Below, one piece after another: positions 12,947 through 26,100 of a stretch of 64,000 bases of DNA. The notes beneath the pieces were generated by a model. That model had not been told where the DNA came from, made no database searches, and was given only the letters and a program-made list of their open reading frames with translations. Within the stretch, counting starts at the first letter, position 1, and each line of letters begins with the position of its first letter. A program made the translations under genes and the position numbers. Source of the DNA: Branchiostoma floridae (Eukaryota > Chordata > Leptocardii > Amphioxiformes > Branchiostomatidae); the NCBI RefSeq assembly GCF_000003815.2, contig NC_049980.1, positions 23,449,249 through 23,513,248 on the forward strand, read 5' to 3'.

Positions 12947-15900
12947 CACAGGCTGGTCACCACTGTTTGTTTGTAGCATAGGATGTAAAGCACACAACAT
13001 AAGGTGCCTGAGAGGCTCTGCCCTACAGCAAGGAGTAACAACTGCAAGGATCTGCCTATATTGTAGCTTCTGCAACTGTTCCAATGCCAGACAAGTCAAG
13101 AGTTTGGGAGGGGGCGGGGATTTAAAGGTCACAGTCACCTCAAATTAATTCCTCTTGATACTGCAGACTGCATGTATCCTGGCATAACATACCTTTCAAA
13201 GAAAATGTATCTTATTGTGATCATTTGTCATCGCTTATGCCAAAAATAAAGGAAACCAAAAACATACCTTTTCGTTATTGAAAGGAAATCAGAAGTAAGT
13301 TTTGGAACATGTAACTGCAATGTCTACATACAAAGCATATCCTTGCAGTGTCAATCCTTACCAGTGCACATGTCATTGAAGAACAAGGGAATGGGATAGA
13401 ACACTGGCCTCTTCTGTAAATGCCCTAACTCAAAAATTCTAGAATTAAGCAACACAAACTACATTTGGTCCTAATGCATGATTTTGTTACCATTCCCACC
13501 TTAGAACTTTTTTTTACAATCACAACCTAATGAAATATGAGACCTTCCTGAACATTCGCTATAGTTTTCAATTATATGTGCATTGGAAACTTTGCCAAGG
13601 AAGTCAGCTTAAATATTGTACATATTTGAATATAACCTATTTTGAGTAAATACGGTGTGAAAGTGGAACATACAAGCTCTGACAACAGGAAAACTTTGTA
13701 CAAATTGATGTGTCAGACTTCCTTGATGGTGTTTCTATGTTGGGAGAAATGTTTTACCTATAAAAAAAACTGTACACAAAATACCTTGCTCTCAATACTT
13801 GTGGCCCAAATTCTCTTCTACAATGGAAAACTACATGTACTGAAGATTGCTTCCAGATAAGAGACTAGTGTGCAGAGACTAGTATGATTTCTGGAGTTTG
13901 AGCCACCAGATTTGATACAAGGGACTGTCCATGTGGGTGTTGCATTTGATCTAAAATGTTGTCCAGGAAATGTACATGTCGGGTTGGTTTACACAATGTA
14001 TATTAGAAGGGTCCACAAAATATTTTACATGGAAAAAATTTGGTCCATATTTTTTACGGTCATTCCATAACTTCTCTCTAGTTTCATCAAATTACTGTTC
14101 TGATGATGGTCATGTCCTGATTGAAGTATTTTTCTGTACTGATGAAGTGAAGTATTTGATGTGAAGAGCAAGTTTGCCATGCAGAAAGCATTTTCTCTAA
14201 AGCACCTTTTGTAAAGATATGTGTAAATATAACAATACAGCAGTACTTGTATTATAAAAAAAATCACTGTTAGTGTCAGTCAGTGCATGTAGTTGTTGCT
14301 TGTCTGAGGGAATGGTGTCAATTCAGCATAGGAAGATGTCAGCTTGTGCTATTGTCAGTGCTATCAATTGCCAATTTTTGGTGTACATATAGCATCTACT
14401 AATACCAAGGTGGCCCTAACATTGTGTTGGTACACATCTGCATGTGTGGTTCCAGTCCATGGTAAAATGTTCTATCAAAAAAGAAAATTCAGAGAGCCCT
14501 CCGCTTAAGACCATCATCCTATTCTGCATTAGTATCTTCTCTGTTGTTGATGCACAGTCCGGTAGCCAAGTTGAGCAAACCGCCCCCAGACACTGGTGTA
14601 GGAAAAGTTTGTACATACATGTAGCAGCTGTAGTAATGCTGATGAGGCCATGGGCATCGGGTTAGAAGTGCGAAGGGATGTTGCAGTTAAGTGCATGTAT
14701 TAACATGACCAGATGGCACAGAAATCTAGGTTATGGCATAATAATGAATTACAATATTCAAAGACAAAACAATATGACCACCTATAAAATGTTGATGTGG
14801 AAATGCCTCACCCTTTGAAGCTTTGTTGAGATATTTACCTGTAATTTAAAGATGTCAGTTATGTATGTTAGGTTTATCAAGGTGTTCTATTTTTACATTT
14901 TTATAAAGACTGCTGACAGATTTTATCATTATTTGTGTTTCCAGTTAATTGTTAAGGACACTGTCTCTCCAGATGGGAGCATAGCCAATATACTTGAAGA
15001 TGTTGTGTGTTTCAGGTTCAGTGTTTGTTAGAGTAGTGTTATATACATGACATGTTCCAAAGTGTCTGGATATGGTAGTGCTGTACACACCTGTCTGGAG
15101 ATCTCTTTGTAAAGGTGACACAGTCCATCTTTACTTGCTACTGTCATGCTAGTACAATGTTACATTTTTTATTTGCTTTTGTGCTATACCTACATCTGTA
15201 ATATGTTGTAATGCTTGGAAGAGATCCTGCAGTCAATGCAAGTTAACTAATTCCTTGGAACAGTGAAACTTCTGTACAGTAGGAAATGTGTTGTGTGGCT
15301 GTAACTTTGACAGTTATACAACACAGAAAGCATCTGTCAAAAGTTAAACATGCTGTAACAATAGACAACAGCAAAAAATTCATAGCACTCAACTGTTATT
15401 TCTGATTTACTTTGGAACATTCCACTTGAAATCATCCATTACATTGTTGACTTTTGCTTTTGATTACTCATTGTATCTGTCCTTTTGTAAGCAAGAAGTG
15501 TATTCAGGACTTTCATCTAATGGAAGTTCTAATGGCCTAAATATCTACCCACCACAGTAATTCAGATGAAAATTTGATAGCTTTTCTGCTGATAAATTTG
15601 AAGCCTGCAAATTCTTCATGGTGGGGGAACCAAACATTTTTTTCTTGACAGCTGCCTTTTACCAAGTATTTTCTTCTTTACTGTTATTGCCTTCCATACA
15701 AATAAGTTTTTCTGTAGACTAGTGTAGACTTAGTAAAGCACCTTCTCTGTTCCATCTTGCTATACTATAGCATACAAATTATAGTTAACCATCTCAAATA
15801 TCAGTGTATATAGAATGCTTGTTCAAAATAAAGTCCCAAAACTAAACCTTTTTATAAGTTATAGTCTGTTTATTTTATTTTGTTAACTCCACAAAATCTG

Positions 15901-16465
15901 TGTTCTTTAACTTATATGTTCTTCCTAATTTCACTAATAAAACCAGTTGTGTTGCTGACTTGCAATGTATTAGTGTAGTGTTGTTATCTTGTTGCAACTA
16001 ACCTCTAAAATATGACAGGGGTGGAAGTTTATGTCATTTGGCAATGTATGTTATGACTCATGGGAAGTTCTGCTGTAGCACTCTCAGCAAGCTGCCATGA
16101 GAATCCATCTATTGTATCACTATCAATATAATGTCTCTGATCCTGAATGTTTTAAGAGTTGCAGTCTCCATGCAGTTCTTTTCAGGATGTGATTTGTACA
16201 GGTATAAACTCTTGTATTTATAATTGTAATGTTCCACTTTTGTATGTTCCATACTTCAGAAGAATGACAAACTGTAGCAGAGCAAAAAGCATTTATCTAG
16301 GTCTTAGCCTTTTGCACATATAGTATGTTTTGAGATCTTGTGGCAGACCAAATACTGTTTTCAGACCAAGGAATTCGAAAGGTATCTGACATTTTGTTAT
16401 TTATTTTTATTAAGTATTATTACTCAGATTGTTGTTGAATGGATGGGTATTGTAAAAAAAATAAA
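12947..16465 (+). other. MAU2: MAU2 3' UTR with candidate poly(A) signals
   Basis: No further coding is recognised after the MAU2 stop. AATAAA occurs at 13245-13250, 15827-15832, 15936-15941 and 16460-16465; a long AT-rich 3' UTR ending at one of the last three is plausible. Small reading frames here (13642-13860, 13970-14164 and others) have no family features. Which signal is used cannot be decided from sequence alone. Confidence 0.5.
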
Positions 16466-18400
16466 GTATTGTTCAATATCATTGGTGTATGAGTGATCAT
16501 TAGCACATTTAAAACTGTACCTATGTGTTTTGGGATGTCATACGAATAGAATAGAATAAGCAAGCAAAATTCACTTTTTGTAATAAAAAAAAGGATGTCT
16601 ACTGTACATGCGGGAGGAATGTATGTTCCATTTTCTTATTGCTGTGGGCTTGACTTTTTTTTCGCAAAAGGGCAAGAAACAACAGACTTAATTTGTTTTG
16701 GCTCCAGACTTGATTTAGCCTCACAATGGTACATGAGAGTAATTGGTGACAGGTGAAATCTCAGCCATGCTACCATGGTAACAAGTCACGTGACTGTTTA
16801 CGTAATTGTCCAATGACATATCTGTTGAAGCTGCCATGTCACCCACATCAAGTGCCAGTGGGTGTGGCTTGATTTGTCATGTGATGTGACCTAATTTGGC
16901 ATTCAGCAGGAGTAGCCAGCTTTGTTAGTGCTCTCGTGATTGATTGATATGCTGGAATAGAGCATCAGACATTCTTGCATATGGCAAATTCAAAATGATG
17001 AGGCTCATGGACAAAATACCCCTATTACCTTTTCTTTAGAAGAATTCATCCAAAGGACTTCTTGCTATCAGACATTGCCATGTAAAGATGCCCATTTTCT
17101 TGGTCAGAAAACATGTTTCTTTGCTCCTGTGTCAGGATCTGTGCTTGGAAAGTGCAGATGCAATCAGGACTGCAGGTATAATTTCTCCTTAGTATGAAAG
17201 GTTTCCCTGAAAGTATGTAGATGAAGGAATTTTCCTCATCCTTTAATTCAAGATGCAGTAAAGGATGCAGCTTCTCTAACAATTTTGGAGACCATACTGC
17301 CTCAAGGGGCTTATTACAGGTGTGACAACAAAACCAAGATGTTCAGACTAGCTTGTCTGTACATTCAGAGTCAGACATACATAGATATTAATTAACATAC
17401 ATGCATGCATAGAATATTAATAGGACAACACACTTCTTGCGCCTGTAATAGTGAAGGTACAAGCCAGAACCACAAATGTGCTGATGTTTTGATGTTATGT
17501 ATGTAGTTAGCCATTGAAATGCTCAATGTCAAGTGTAACCAATACGTGGCTGGCTGACGTCAACATTCTGCTTTGGCGACTTCTGAATTTCCTGTAATGC
17601 ATTATGAGGGCAAAGAATTTTGTGTAATTTGTAATATGCTACATCCATGCGGACCCCCAGAAAAAAGTTTCAGCTTCCGTGTAATTTGAATTGAGATGAG
17701 AGGCTTTGGCTACTTGATGCAGGAATTTATGCAACAGTAAGTATTATACCCAATTTTCCTATCACTAGATACTCAAATACCCTAAAATGTGCTCCTTTTG
17801 AATTTGTAGTAGCAGACTTTTACACGATGTACAACAGTTACATGTCGCTACTCAAAATCACTTCAAAAAGAACTGCGAGAGAAGTTAGCTGAACCCCCAA
17901 TATATATGAACTACACAAAACAGTTACCGGTATACGTTGGTATGAGCAAAAGGTTTACACCTACAGTACACAAGCTTCCTCTCATTGCGTGATAACCGTT
18001 ACCAAACCACTATTCGAACCTCCTTGGTTTACCCAAGTAGTAAAAACTCCCAACATTATTGCAAATGATGTTGGGAGCACCAGAAACAGAGCGAATTTCT
18101 ATGTGCCTTTCCAAAACTTTTTTTCAACTTATCGAGCCTGAATGTGGAACTATTGAGGAACAGCTGTTCAGCACCTATCAGATGCAAAATAGACAGGCCA
18201 TACTCTAATACATGATCTACTATGATCCTGATACTTTTATTCTTAAATTTGGTTGAAACTCAGAAGCTGGAAATGTTGGGATAATGACAGTTTTGCTATT
18301 GATCGATTGGTTACGATTGATCGATTGGTACCGTTATTTGTTAGATAAAAGGGAGAGCCATAAATGTGATGATCACAAAGGCTCCCGTTTCCTCCACAAA
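16466..18400. other. Intergenic stretch, no gene recognised
   Basis: It lies between the end of MAU2 and the upstream region of GATAD2. Apart from the palindromic binding-site cluster at 16771-16814, I see only AT-rich sequence and a tandem TTGATCGATTGGT(T/A) repeat near 18298-18330. Confidence 0.5.
16771..16814. promoter_or_regulatory. Cluster of palindromic factor sites (CACGTG, TTACGTAA, CCAAT)
   Basis: Within 44 bp there is TACCATGGTA, the 10-bp palindrome GTCACGTGAC (E-box, 16785-16794), TTACGTAA (PAR-bZIP type, 16798-16805) and CCAAT (16810-16814). The density suggests a regulatory element for GATAD2 or an unannotated transcript. This is inferred from motifs only. Confidence 0.35.
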
Positions 18401-18408
18401 CTGGTCAG

Positions 18409-18596
18409 CCAATCAGCTTGCGGTGTTCACTGGGTGATGATGTCACTGCTTCATTGAGTATGTAAAAACACACAACCTACCTTGACCTGTAAACAAACTT
18501 GTTTATTAGTGCCTCCTCAGCGGACTCGACACATGATTGATCAGGCGTTGCCATGGAGATGTTGATGAGGGTCGTAGCCACGACTGATGTGATTGG
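18409..18596. promoter_or_regulatory. CCAAT / X-box-like cluster upstream of GATAD2
   Basis: It contains CCAATCAG (18409), GTTGCCATGGAGAT (18547-18560, resembling half of an RFX X-box) and a reverse CCAAT box ATTGG (18592). It precedes the putative GATAD2 promoter by about 350 bp. Confidence 0.3.
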
Positions 18597-18889
18597 TCGA
18601 ACCCGAGTCACATGAGCAGGGTCACCAAATATGGGCGATACCCTGAAGGATATGTTTGTTTGTAAATTTCTTGTTGTCTTTAGCCCTGCAGTGCACACTG
18701 GGACACCCCTATCCCAGAAAACCACGCCAGTGCCAAGCTGAGGGTTCTTCCCCATTGTCAGAAGGGGTGAACGTCCACAGACAGGCCCCACTGGCCGCCC
18801 TTTGTCTTAGGTGTAAGAATAATATTCGACGTCCTTTGTCATATCTTACCTGTCAGACTTTCATCTACATCAAGTGAGGTCAGCATAAC

Positions 18890-19250
18890 GAGTCTTGAGT
18901 GGACATTTTGTCATCTGTAAAATTTCGGAACCCGTACGTCCCACGTTTGTGCGCTGACGAAGCGTCAGGTCTGGAGAGACACTGCGAATCGTGAGGGTCA
19001 CGGCCGTCACTCGGACGGTCTCGTTTTTCGGTAAGTGCGATCCTTTTTGTACCACCTAGTCTATCTGTTGGACAGCGCACCGGCATTTTGAACTAAGTGT
19101 CAACACGCCGGAGCACGAAATGCCGGTAGTTTCACGTGGGACTTGACAATTGAATCGGAATTGGCCCGCCATTTTGTCGGCTCGTACGGCGGACGAAGAA
19201 GGTTCGGAGCGAGAGACGACCGCGGGGTAGGGAGAATCTACGTATTTATC
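18890..19250 (+). promoter_or_regulatory. GATAD2: Putative GATAD2 promoter and non-coding first exon
   Basis: This is the most CpG-rich stretch between MAU2 and GATAD2. A strong donor (TTTTTCG|gtaagtgcg, 19031) could splice to the acceptor before the ATG exon (23096), making 23097-23143 the rest of the 5' UTR. CCGCCATTTTG at 19167-19177 and GGCATTTTG near 19082 resemble YY1 sites, which often lie just downstream of transcription starts. No transcript evidence is available, so the exact start is unknown. Confidence 0.4.
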
Positions 19251-19881
19251 AGGACATTTCCACATGTGATAGCAACAGCTGGACATGTCTTTCATCATAT
19301 TATCTATCCCTCAACCATCGAAAAGCACAATATTTATTATCGTCTATCATCCTCAATGACATAATATTACACAATTCCATCAATATTTTGTGAAATTTTA
19401 TAGCATACCTATATCAACTGAATGACTGCTGATCAAAAGAATGTTTCTCCCCTGAGTGAAAGAAGGTGGCTCAGTGACAGATGCTGAATGTGTGGTAAAA
19501 AATCCACATTTCCAACCTTGGCCTTTTTCCTCTCCCAAGAGCTCAGCACCCTTTAGAATAGTCCAGTAAGACTTGTTGAAGTAGGGGGAACTCTAGTGAC
19601 CTATATCATATCAGCTGGTTTCCATGGATGCAGTGGTACTGTGATATGATGATGGGTGCACAGTCAGTCCAGTCCTCCAAACTCAATTAATTTGTGTGCC
19701 ATAATTATTCCACTGACAAGGCAAAACCAGCTTCAGCGATGTTTTGTGTCGGCAAAGTTTTTTTCCAACCTCAACATGTCGTAAAGGTTTTTGCGCTTTT
19801 TCTGTATATCGTGTGGATTTTTACACCCCATGCAAGTTATAACTTGTCTTGAAGTTTCAGACTGAATCAGAGCAAAATAAT

Positions 19882-20058
19882 TAATCTCCAAGCAGATCCT
19901 ACAATGGCATAAGATAGTACCAAACTGGCCAAGGAGTGTAGTCAGCCAAGAGGTGTACATTTGCCATGTAGGTAGCAAAACACACTCCTAAGCCGGCTTC
20001 AGTCCTCTGCCAGCTTTTGATACTATATTATGCTACCGTAGGATCTGCTTGGAGATTA
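19882..20058. mobile_element. Fold-back MITE with 9-bp target duplication
   Basis: The 177-bp element is almost entirely a pair of roughly 60-bp inverted arms. It starts TAATCTCCAAGCAGATCC and ends GGATCTGCTTGGAGATTA. It is flanked by CAAAATAAT on both sides (19873-19881 and 20059-20067). A 9-bp duplication with long inverted arms fits a Mutator-like derivative. A related solitary end sits at 33830-33887. Confidence 0.85.
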
Positions 20059-20067
20059 CAAAATAAT

Positions 20068-23000
20068 TACAACATAACAACAAATGGCTTAATGAGACAG
20101 TTGATATTTTGCTTCTTTCCCCTTCCAGTAACGTTACCACGAAAGAGCTTAAGTTAAAGTATTGAGTTCCCATTGGCTCTCGGTCGCAGTCAGTGTAATG
20201 GTTCAGTACAGTTTACCACTTTTCCTACCCCAACCATATAACTGGCCAATGTAAAACGTATACGGTATAGCAATATGTCGCCACTTGTCTACTCTTGTTT
20301 ACAATGTTCTAAGAAGAGACTGTCTATAGATTTATGTAATGGCACAGTATTTCCATGCCTCCCCAGACTTCCAACTCAAGGTCAAGTATATAACTTGACG
20401 AATGTTCGGAATGGGCATAGAAAAAAGTGTAAATGTGGGACATACAAGTATCCTTTTCTTTAACACATGATGTTCTGTGGCTGCTGGCAGGATACCGGTA
20501 CATGTATCATCAAAATGATAGCGGTAAATCCTGTTTGTGTTTGCAAATGTAAACTAATTGCGACCTAGCTTGAAATATTAAATTATGTTGTTCAGTATCG
20601 CATCATAACCCAGAAGTAAGGCTGTTGTGATTTCTTTTAAAGTAATGTTCAACTTAATTACACTAAGAATGACGACATTGTATAACCATATTGACAAGGT
20701 CAATTGATTGATAGAGCTTACCCTTACTTCATTCAATAACATGATAACGAACATTCCAACTAACCAATAACTCCTGAAACGTGAAATATACTTCCATACT
20801 AGCATACTGACACCTCGTCTAATAAAGGATAGGGTGTGGCTCAGATGTTTGTTCGTTTCAAATGAGCATTTCATACATTTTTTCATATTACATTGATGCT
20901 TTCAGTCAAGTATGGTTTATTGTGGCTCTCTTAGCTTTTTAGCATTCTCTTTCTCATTGCACCACATGTACAACATAGGAACAAACCAACAAAGGTACTA
21001 GTAATAGTAAGTAAGTCAGTATACACTACTGCTGCTGTTGCTTTTGAAGACAATGTTAAGTGTTGATTTTTCGAAATTTCTATTTGGTATACATCATGTC
21101 AAAAAAAAGGGAAAAAGTGTTTCTTCAGAGATTTGGTTATTTATTTTATGATTTTTTTCCACATATGAAAAGTGATCATGAAATTGAGAGTTGTGTCAAA
21201 TGAGAAGTTACAATCAAGCTATCATTTTGCGCTCTGCACAATCTAAGCTGTGATCAGTGGTATTTCTTAATTTTATACCGTTAACATCTAATTCTAACAT
21301 TGATGGATGTGTCCTATCTAATTTGAATAGCTACAAATTGTTTCATAATTTATTATGAGTATGGTTGTAACATGAGCTTGTAGTTCCAGATGGTCAGTTT
21401 TCTTAGGAGATCTTCTTTTCATATGTAAAAAGATTTAGATGGTTTCAACCCTTTTGATATTGCGGCTGCTTATCATTTTTTCAATATGGTGTGTTACAGG
21501 TAGCGAATTCCTATCAGATTTTAGTCCCTGACATAGGGAGGAGGGCCAAATAGGGATGTAGTATTTCAGTATTTCAGATAGAGGACAGAATTTTCAGCTG
21601 TTAAACGGAAGTTTTTATATTTGAGTCTTTGACGTCATATAGTCAAGGGCATGACACGCATATGATGAATGTGACATTTCTTCTGTGCACTTAGCCATGT
21701 GGTGTAATTAACCTGGGTTAGATGAAATTGTTGCCACCTGCTCATTAGCAAGTGATGCAGGCTTCGGTAATTAAAGAGCGGTGATTGCATTTGATCTTAC
21801 TGCATAACATGAATTCAATGACCTAGGCTGGTTATGGAAATCAGTCAAGCTCGCTTGCCTCTCTGCCCTCCTGAAATGAGTGATAGTTGAGACGTTTTCT
21901 AGAAATCTTTGGTTTGAAATAAAAGTGTAACAAAATTGTGCTGCAATGTTTTGTAGGACATTTGGAATTGATCTCATCGCTGACCAATCAGCTTTCTCCA
22001 TCTGCCCGCCAATCACCAGCGAGCATTTTGTTGTCCTGTATGGGGTTTCCCAGTTTGTAGCCAAGGGCCTTGTTGTGGTAATAAGATCCGTCAAGTGGGC
22101 GGAGCTTCATGTGACCAGGAACTTCAGTCATGGTTGCCTAGCAACAAGGTCCGTGGAGACTACCTTACAAGTTGCCCCACTTGTACCTTTTGTGGCCTTT
22201 CATCTGTTACTTGATGGATTTCATCCAGCGATATTTATTTACTTTCTATCAGTACTGGGAACGCATTTTCTGCATGTAAATAGTGGCAGTGCATGTGAAG
22301 TGCCTGGATGTAAAATATGTGACCCGCAAATTATTTTCACATGCAAAAAGTACTTTTGAAAGTATTATTGTATTTAAATGTTTTTGAAAGATAACTTTGT
22401 TATGTTACTTAGAATGTTGACAACAGAATATTTTGATTGCTGACAAATATAACAAAATAACTTTTTTTCTTCAAATTGACAATGCACAAATCTGACAATG
22501 TAAGCAACCATACTCTAAGACTTTCATCCCTGATATTTATCTTGCATTCCTCAAGTCAAGAAACATACTTGCCAGGTGGATCCTCATGTAGGAAACCTCA
22601 GTCCCATTCTCCCAGGTCAATCTGACAAGTACTTGAAGTAGTGACCAGTATTTCCCTATCTATCAATAAATATATAAGTTTATTAATAAGAGCAGCAGTT
22701 GTTTTCCATCTGATGAACTGTAAAATAAGCCAAACAGAAACAGCTTAGCTTCCTATCATCAAACTTCTTACAGCAAAGTAGTATGTTATGTTTGATAAGC
22801 TTGACTTCAAGCAAACCAAAATGTTGGTGTTGTAGCTTTAGTATTTACTCTTTATGGTAGTCATTGTTAAGTGATAAATTTTAAAACAATATGTATGTCT
22901 CATTGCCTTATACTTATAGATTTTAACATACGTAGATGAAAGTATGCATAATGCTGGATATATGCTTGTCCATATTATGGTAACTATCTAAATTAAAAAC

Positions 23001-23096
23001 ATTGTCATAAAGGCATTTGTCTGTAAAGGCACTTTGTACTGACGGCCACAAGCTTTATTATTTCATATCTTACTTTTCCCTTTTTGTTCACTACAG
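20068..23096. other. Probable GATAD2 intron 1, no gene recognised
   Basis: If the first exon ends at 19030, this stretch is intron. It holds a compact regulatory-looking block at 21984-22145 and otherwise AT-rich sequence. The longest frame (21946-22359, + strand) shows no family features. Confidence 0.45.
21984..22145. promoter_or_regulatory. CCAAT x2, GC box and perfect RFX X-box
   Basis: CCAATCA occurs at 21984 and 22009, a GC box GTGGGCGGAG at 22096-22105, and GTTGCCTAGCAAC at 22133-22145, a fully symmetric X-box (RFX-type dyad). The arrangement looks like a promoter or enhancer. It lies about 1 kb before the ATG exon of GATAD2 and could be an alternative promoter. Confidence 0.45.
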
Positions 23097-23143
23097 GCAA
23101 ATTGATTTAATCATCAGTACTGTTGGGTGAACCAGAAATAATC

Positions 23144-26100
23144 ATGGATGCCTCTCCAAAGCCAGCAGATAGGTAAGACAATAATTTGTAGCTGATGCTT
23201 TTAGAAGACAGTATTCAGAGTTAAGATTGTATGGGAAAAACAACCACATTTGTCATTACACTGATTTAAGGAGTAATTTGGATAACCGTGTTGTTATATT
23301 GAATTTTCTGGACCCATTTCAGTGAGGCAGCCAATGCAGAGGTTCCAGACAAGTCTGAACTGCAGGAGGAGCCTGAGAAGGCATCAGAGCAACCATCACC
23401 ATCCAAAAGGTACTGTAAATGCAAGTTCGCGGTATCGGGAAAAATAATTTTTTGCGGTGGTTTCAAGTTCGTGTAGTCTCTTACTGAGTCTTAGTGCCAT
23501 GGAAAAATTAACATTAAACCTCCTTGAAAGTTTCTGCATTTACATTAGGTAGTATCATACAAGTGAAACACCTTAAAACAATTCACAAATAAACTTTTGC
23601 TTTTTGATTGCTGTATGAATCCTGTTTTGTTGTATGTTCAATACCAATTTTTTTTAAAAGGAGTGAACAAACAAAAACATCTTTCAAATTGTTGATCCAC
23701 CAGACCTTATGAAAAGGATGACTCAGACCAAGAGGAGACAGCAGATGCTCAGGCTGCAAAGAAGCCAAAATTGGACACAGATGCAGGAACAGAGGTGGAA
23801 GCAGAGGCTACGACATCATCAGAACAGTCTGCTGAGCCTGATGCTGAGGTTGAACCAAATGCTGACCCAAAGGAGAGCGCAGACATCGAAACGGACAGCA
23901 AGGCTGTGGAGGAAGGGACTACTGAAGCTGACAGCAAGGCTAGATCTTCTGAGAATAACACCGAAGATGAAGCCAGTCAGGACAGTATGCAGTCCATGTC
24001 CAGTAAAAGTTCCAAGCAGAACCCAGACTCCACCACTAACGAGCAGGATGAGGAGGTGTTGGACTTTTCCAGGTCAGCTCGAGATGCCAGCGACAGTGAA
24101 AGTGATAGTGAGAGGAGAACAAGGAATGCCATCAAGAAGGAGCCAGTTGACCACATGGATACATCAGAGGCTGTTAATGGGTAAGTTTTCTTTGATTTCA
24201 TTTGTAATGAACCTTGACATTTTTTCTCTTCAAGTAGTTTGAATTTGCTATCTGTACTTTTTTAATCTTCTAGATACTGTTAGAAACAAACGAAAAACAC
24301 ACATACAAGGTTATCACATGGTCTTATCACGAAGACCTGAAGTAGAGGGCTAGGAATATTGCTGACTGTCGTGTGCTTTGTTTGTAGTGATGCCAACAGA
24401 ACGGAGCCCAGCAGCCGAGCATCTTCACCTGACTGCATCGTCCTGTCAGACGACTCGGATTCCAAGAGTCCAGTCACCAATGGACATGATGAAGACGCAG
24501 CCAGCAAGTCTGCTAACAAAGGGGAGAAGAAGAATGGCCTAATGTCTGCCGAGGATCACGACAAGGTCATTAAAAAACTGAAAGAGGAGCTGAAAAGTGA
24601 AGAAGCCAAGCTTATTCTCCTGAAGAAGATTCGACAAAGCCAGGTTCAGGTACAAAGAGAGAACACAGCCCCAGGTGGTAAAGTGGCAATCCCACGGCAG
24701 CCCACAGCGAGTGGCCCACCTCCGCTGGTCCGCGGTGGCCAGCAGCCCAACCAGAGGGGCCAGGCCGGCATGCCGCAGCTCATGAGAGGTCCCATGGTGC
24801 AACAGGCTCGACAGCAAGGTCCGCCACCACTCATCATGGCGCCGCGGGTAAGCACGCCGAGCGGGATGAATGCCAACAACATGGTTGGGATGCGTGGCAC
24901 CAACATCAACATCATTCCGCTGCAGATGATCCGCCCTGTCAATCAGAATTCTGTTGCCGTGACGACATCCAACCTGTCAGGGTCGTACCAGCCCATCCAG
25001 GTGCACCAGGTGGCCTCGCAGCACCCAGGGACCCCGCCCAGCCAACAGCAACAGGCCAACGACCCTCAGACCGCAGCCAGCAGACAGGCGGCCGCCAAGC
25101 TCGCTCTCCGCAAGCAGCTGGAGAAGACGCTGCTGCAGATCCCTCCCCCCAAACCTCCGCCACCAGAACTCACATTCCTGCCCAGTGCTGCTAACAATGA
25201 GTTTATATGCCTGATTGGGCTGGAGGCAGTGGTGAACAATATCCTGGACATGCAGGACCCCAGTAGGAACGCAGTACGGGCCCAGCCCGAGCCTCTGTTC
25301 TGCAAGCAGTGTAAAACAGACTTCTCCGCCATGTGGAAACAAGAGAAACCAGGAAGTCCAACTGTCATCTGCGAGCAGTGTGTAACAACCAACCAAAAGA
25401 AGGCACTCAAGGCAGAACATACCAACAGACTGAAGACAGCATTTGTCAAGGTAAGACACAAAATGTACTCACTCAAAGCAAAGTAGAAGATGAACGAGAT
25501 GATCATAACAGAAAACAAATAGCACTTCGAAGAGATTCATGGAAAGCCTTCTTGGTTGATTTTTGTGTGGGCCTGCATGGTATTTTCACACCATCTGCTT
25601 TGGCTGTGTTGTTGGCTGGGATTTGGATATCCATCACTTTAACCAAGATTTCTTGTTTTTTTCACAGCTCATTGCTTGTCTTAATAGTTACCAATAACAG
25701 AGCATTACTAGCTCGATAATGATTTCAGTACTTCAATGATCCAATACCAGAAAGTATCTCGGAGTAGAGAGTGATGAGTGATCATAGAGGTAAACAAAAG
25801 CAACAGCAAGTTTTACTGTGAAGGTTTCTGGGTTGTGAAGAAATCTCTATGTTGCTGCTGTTGTTTTCTGCCCAGGTTAGTTCAGTGATGGATCTCCAAA
25901 CCAGTGCTGATCACTACCTGGTTTGTTGTCTTACTTCCTACTGTGTTTGGAGTGGAAGTTTAGATGTCCCAGCACACCTTTTGTTTGCCCCTTGATTAAG
26001 TGTTGTGCAGTTATGGAATATTCTCCCACCAGAAATGAAACATGATCACATGATAAAGCATGAAAATTTCAAATAAATAAAAGTCAGTTAACTTGTGTAA

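Noticed and set aside
23709-24242. 177-codon + strand frame rich in Arg/Gln
   Set aside because: It is another frame of GATAD2 exon 3; the acidic frame joins correctly to both neighbouring exons.
24646-25518. Several long minus-strand frames (up to 160 codons)
   Set aside because: They are antisense shadows of the large GATAD2 exon 24388-25450.
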